Shown one piece after another: positions 7,043 through 7,368 of a DNA stretch of 7,368 nt. The first letter of the stretch is position 1. Each line of letters opens with the position of its first letter. The notes below the pieces were generated by a model. It was not told where the DNA came from. It worked only from the letters and a program-made list of their open reading frames with translations, and did not search any database. Made by a program: the position numbers and the translations under genes. Source of the stretch: Phycisphaeraceae bacterium (lineage in GTDB: Bacteria > Planctomycetota > Phycisphaerae > Phycisphaerales > Phycisphaeraceae); the NCBI GenBank assembly GCA_020851395.1, contig JADZCW010000112.1, positions 1-7,368 of the forward strand, written 5' to 3'.

Positions 7043-7288
7043 ATGTATTTCGCTACGACCGTTCGTCGCTGTTCGTGCATCCGATCACTGGCCGTCGGGC
7101 TGTTGGCGTTGAGCTTGCATGCCGCGCCCGTCGCGGCTGCGCCTGACCAGCCGTCGGCCCACGAACCGCGCATCGTCAGCCGCTCACAGACCGCGCTGTC
7201 GCTGCTGCTGAGCCCCAGCGCCGCCACCATCGGCATGGTGCTGACCACCATGCTCCTGGCCCGACGGCCCAAGGTCACAACGCTCTAA
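7043..7288 (+). CDS. small hypothetical protein with signal peptide and one C-terminal membrane segment
   Basis: I recognise no family. The 81 residues begin with a basic N-region (MYFATTVRRCSCIRS, with Cys10 and Cys12), then a hydrophobic core LAVGLLALSL (16-25) and a likely signal peptidase I site after PVAA (about residue 32). A short polar stretch (33-49, APDQPSAHEPRIVSRSQ) leads to a second hydrophobic segment of about 22 residues (51-72), ending in a basic RRPKVTTL tail. If the signal is cleaved, the mature part would be about 49 residues: a short exported domain anchored with its basic tail in the cytoplasm. No lipobox is present. Good AGGAG site and GC-rich third positions support real coding. 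Hairpins follow the stop. It might be a small envelope or stress-related peptide, but that is a guess. Confidence 0.65.
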   Translation: MYFATTVRRCSCIRSLAVGLLALSLHAAPVAAAPDQPSAHEPRIVSRSQTALSLLLSPSAATIGMVLTTMLLARRPKVTTL

Positions 7289-7291
7289 GAT

Positions 7292-7312
7292 CCACTCCAC
7301 GCATGTGAGTGG
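7292..7312 (+). other. hairpin just after the 81-residue gene
   Basis: CCACTCCAC (7292-7300) pairs with GTGAGTGG (7305-7312) apart from one bulged C, around the loop GCAT. It begins 4 nt after the stop codon. No T-run follows directly, so it may protect the transcript end or work with the next hairpin. Confidence 0.4.
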
Positions 7313-7332
7313 CGACACCCCAACCACGCACC

Positions 7333-7350
7333 GAAGAGACGCTCTTCTTT
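7333..7350 (+). terminator. weak terminator-like hairpin
   Basis: GAAGAG (7333-7338) pairs perfectly with CTCTTC (7342-7347) around a 3-nt loop and is followed by TTT. The stem is short and the T-run minimal, so termination would be inefficient unless helped by the hairpin at 7292-7312. Confidence 0.4.
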
Positions 7351-7368
7351 CCTCCAGGGGCTCCGGGC

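Overview
The window is strongly GC-rich, with G or C at most third codon positions. It carries ordinary bacterial chromosomal genes and no sign of a mobile element, CRISPR array, rRNA or tRNA. The lysine-rich HU-like protein, the solitary dnaK with no grpE or dnaJ beside it, and the roomy intergenic regions fit Planctomycetota (perhaps Phycisphaerae) or a relative. That placement is an inference from protein style, not a proof.

Left half, all on the minus strand and read right to left: dnaK (4348-2420), a strong intrinsic terminator (about 2377-2347), an alpha/beta hydrolase (about 2325-1351), then after 50 nt an ABC transporter ATPase (1300-476), which overlaps by four bases (ATGA) the start of an ABC permease that leaves the window at base 1. 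The ATPase and permease belong to the nitrate/sulfonate/taurine importer group. The substrate-binding protein is not in view, so the substrate is unknown. The hydrolase may share a transcript with the transporter.

Centre: a 451-bp divergent intergenic region separates dnaK from an HU-family DNA-binding protein on the plus strand (4800-5120). It holds several small dyads built on GATTTTC/GAAAATC arms, a 13-bp palindrome, a hairpin in the dnaK leader and a plausible sigma70-type promoter for the HU gene. A further half-conserved copy of the motif lies just downstream of the HU gene, beside that gene's intrinsic terminator.

Right half, plus strand: a class-III PLP aminotransferase resembling ArgD (5347-6612), a 430-nt stretch with no convincing gene except a 7-codon mini-ORF with a good ribosome binding site, and an 81-residue hypothetical protein (7043-7288) with a predicted signal peptide and one C-terminal membrane segment. 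Two small hairpins follow it.

I see no clearly new multi-gene system. The points most worth checking are the repeated dyad family around the HU gene and dnaK, the unknown 81-residue envelope protein, the hydrolase-transporter pairing, and the hydrolase start that lies almost inside the dnaK terminator.
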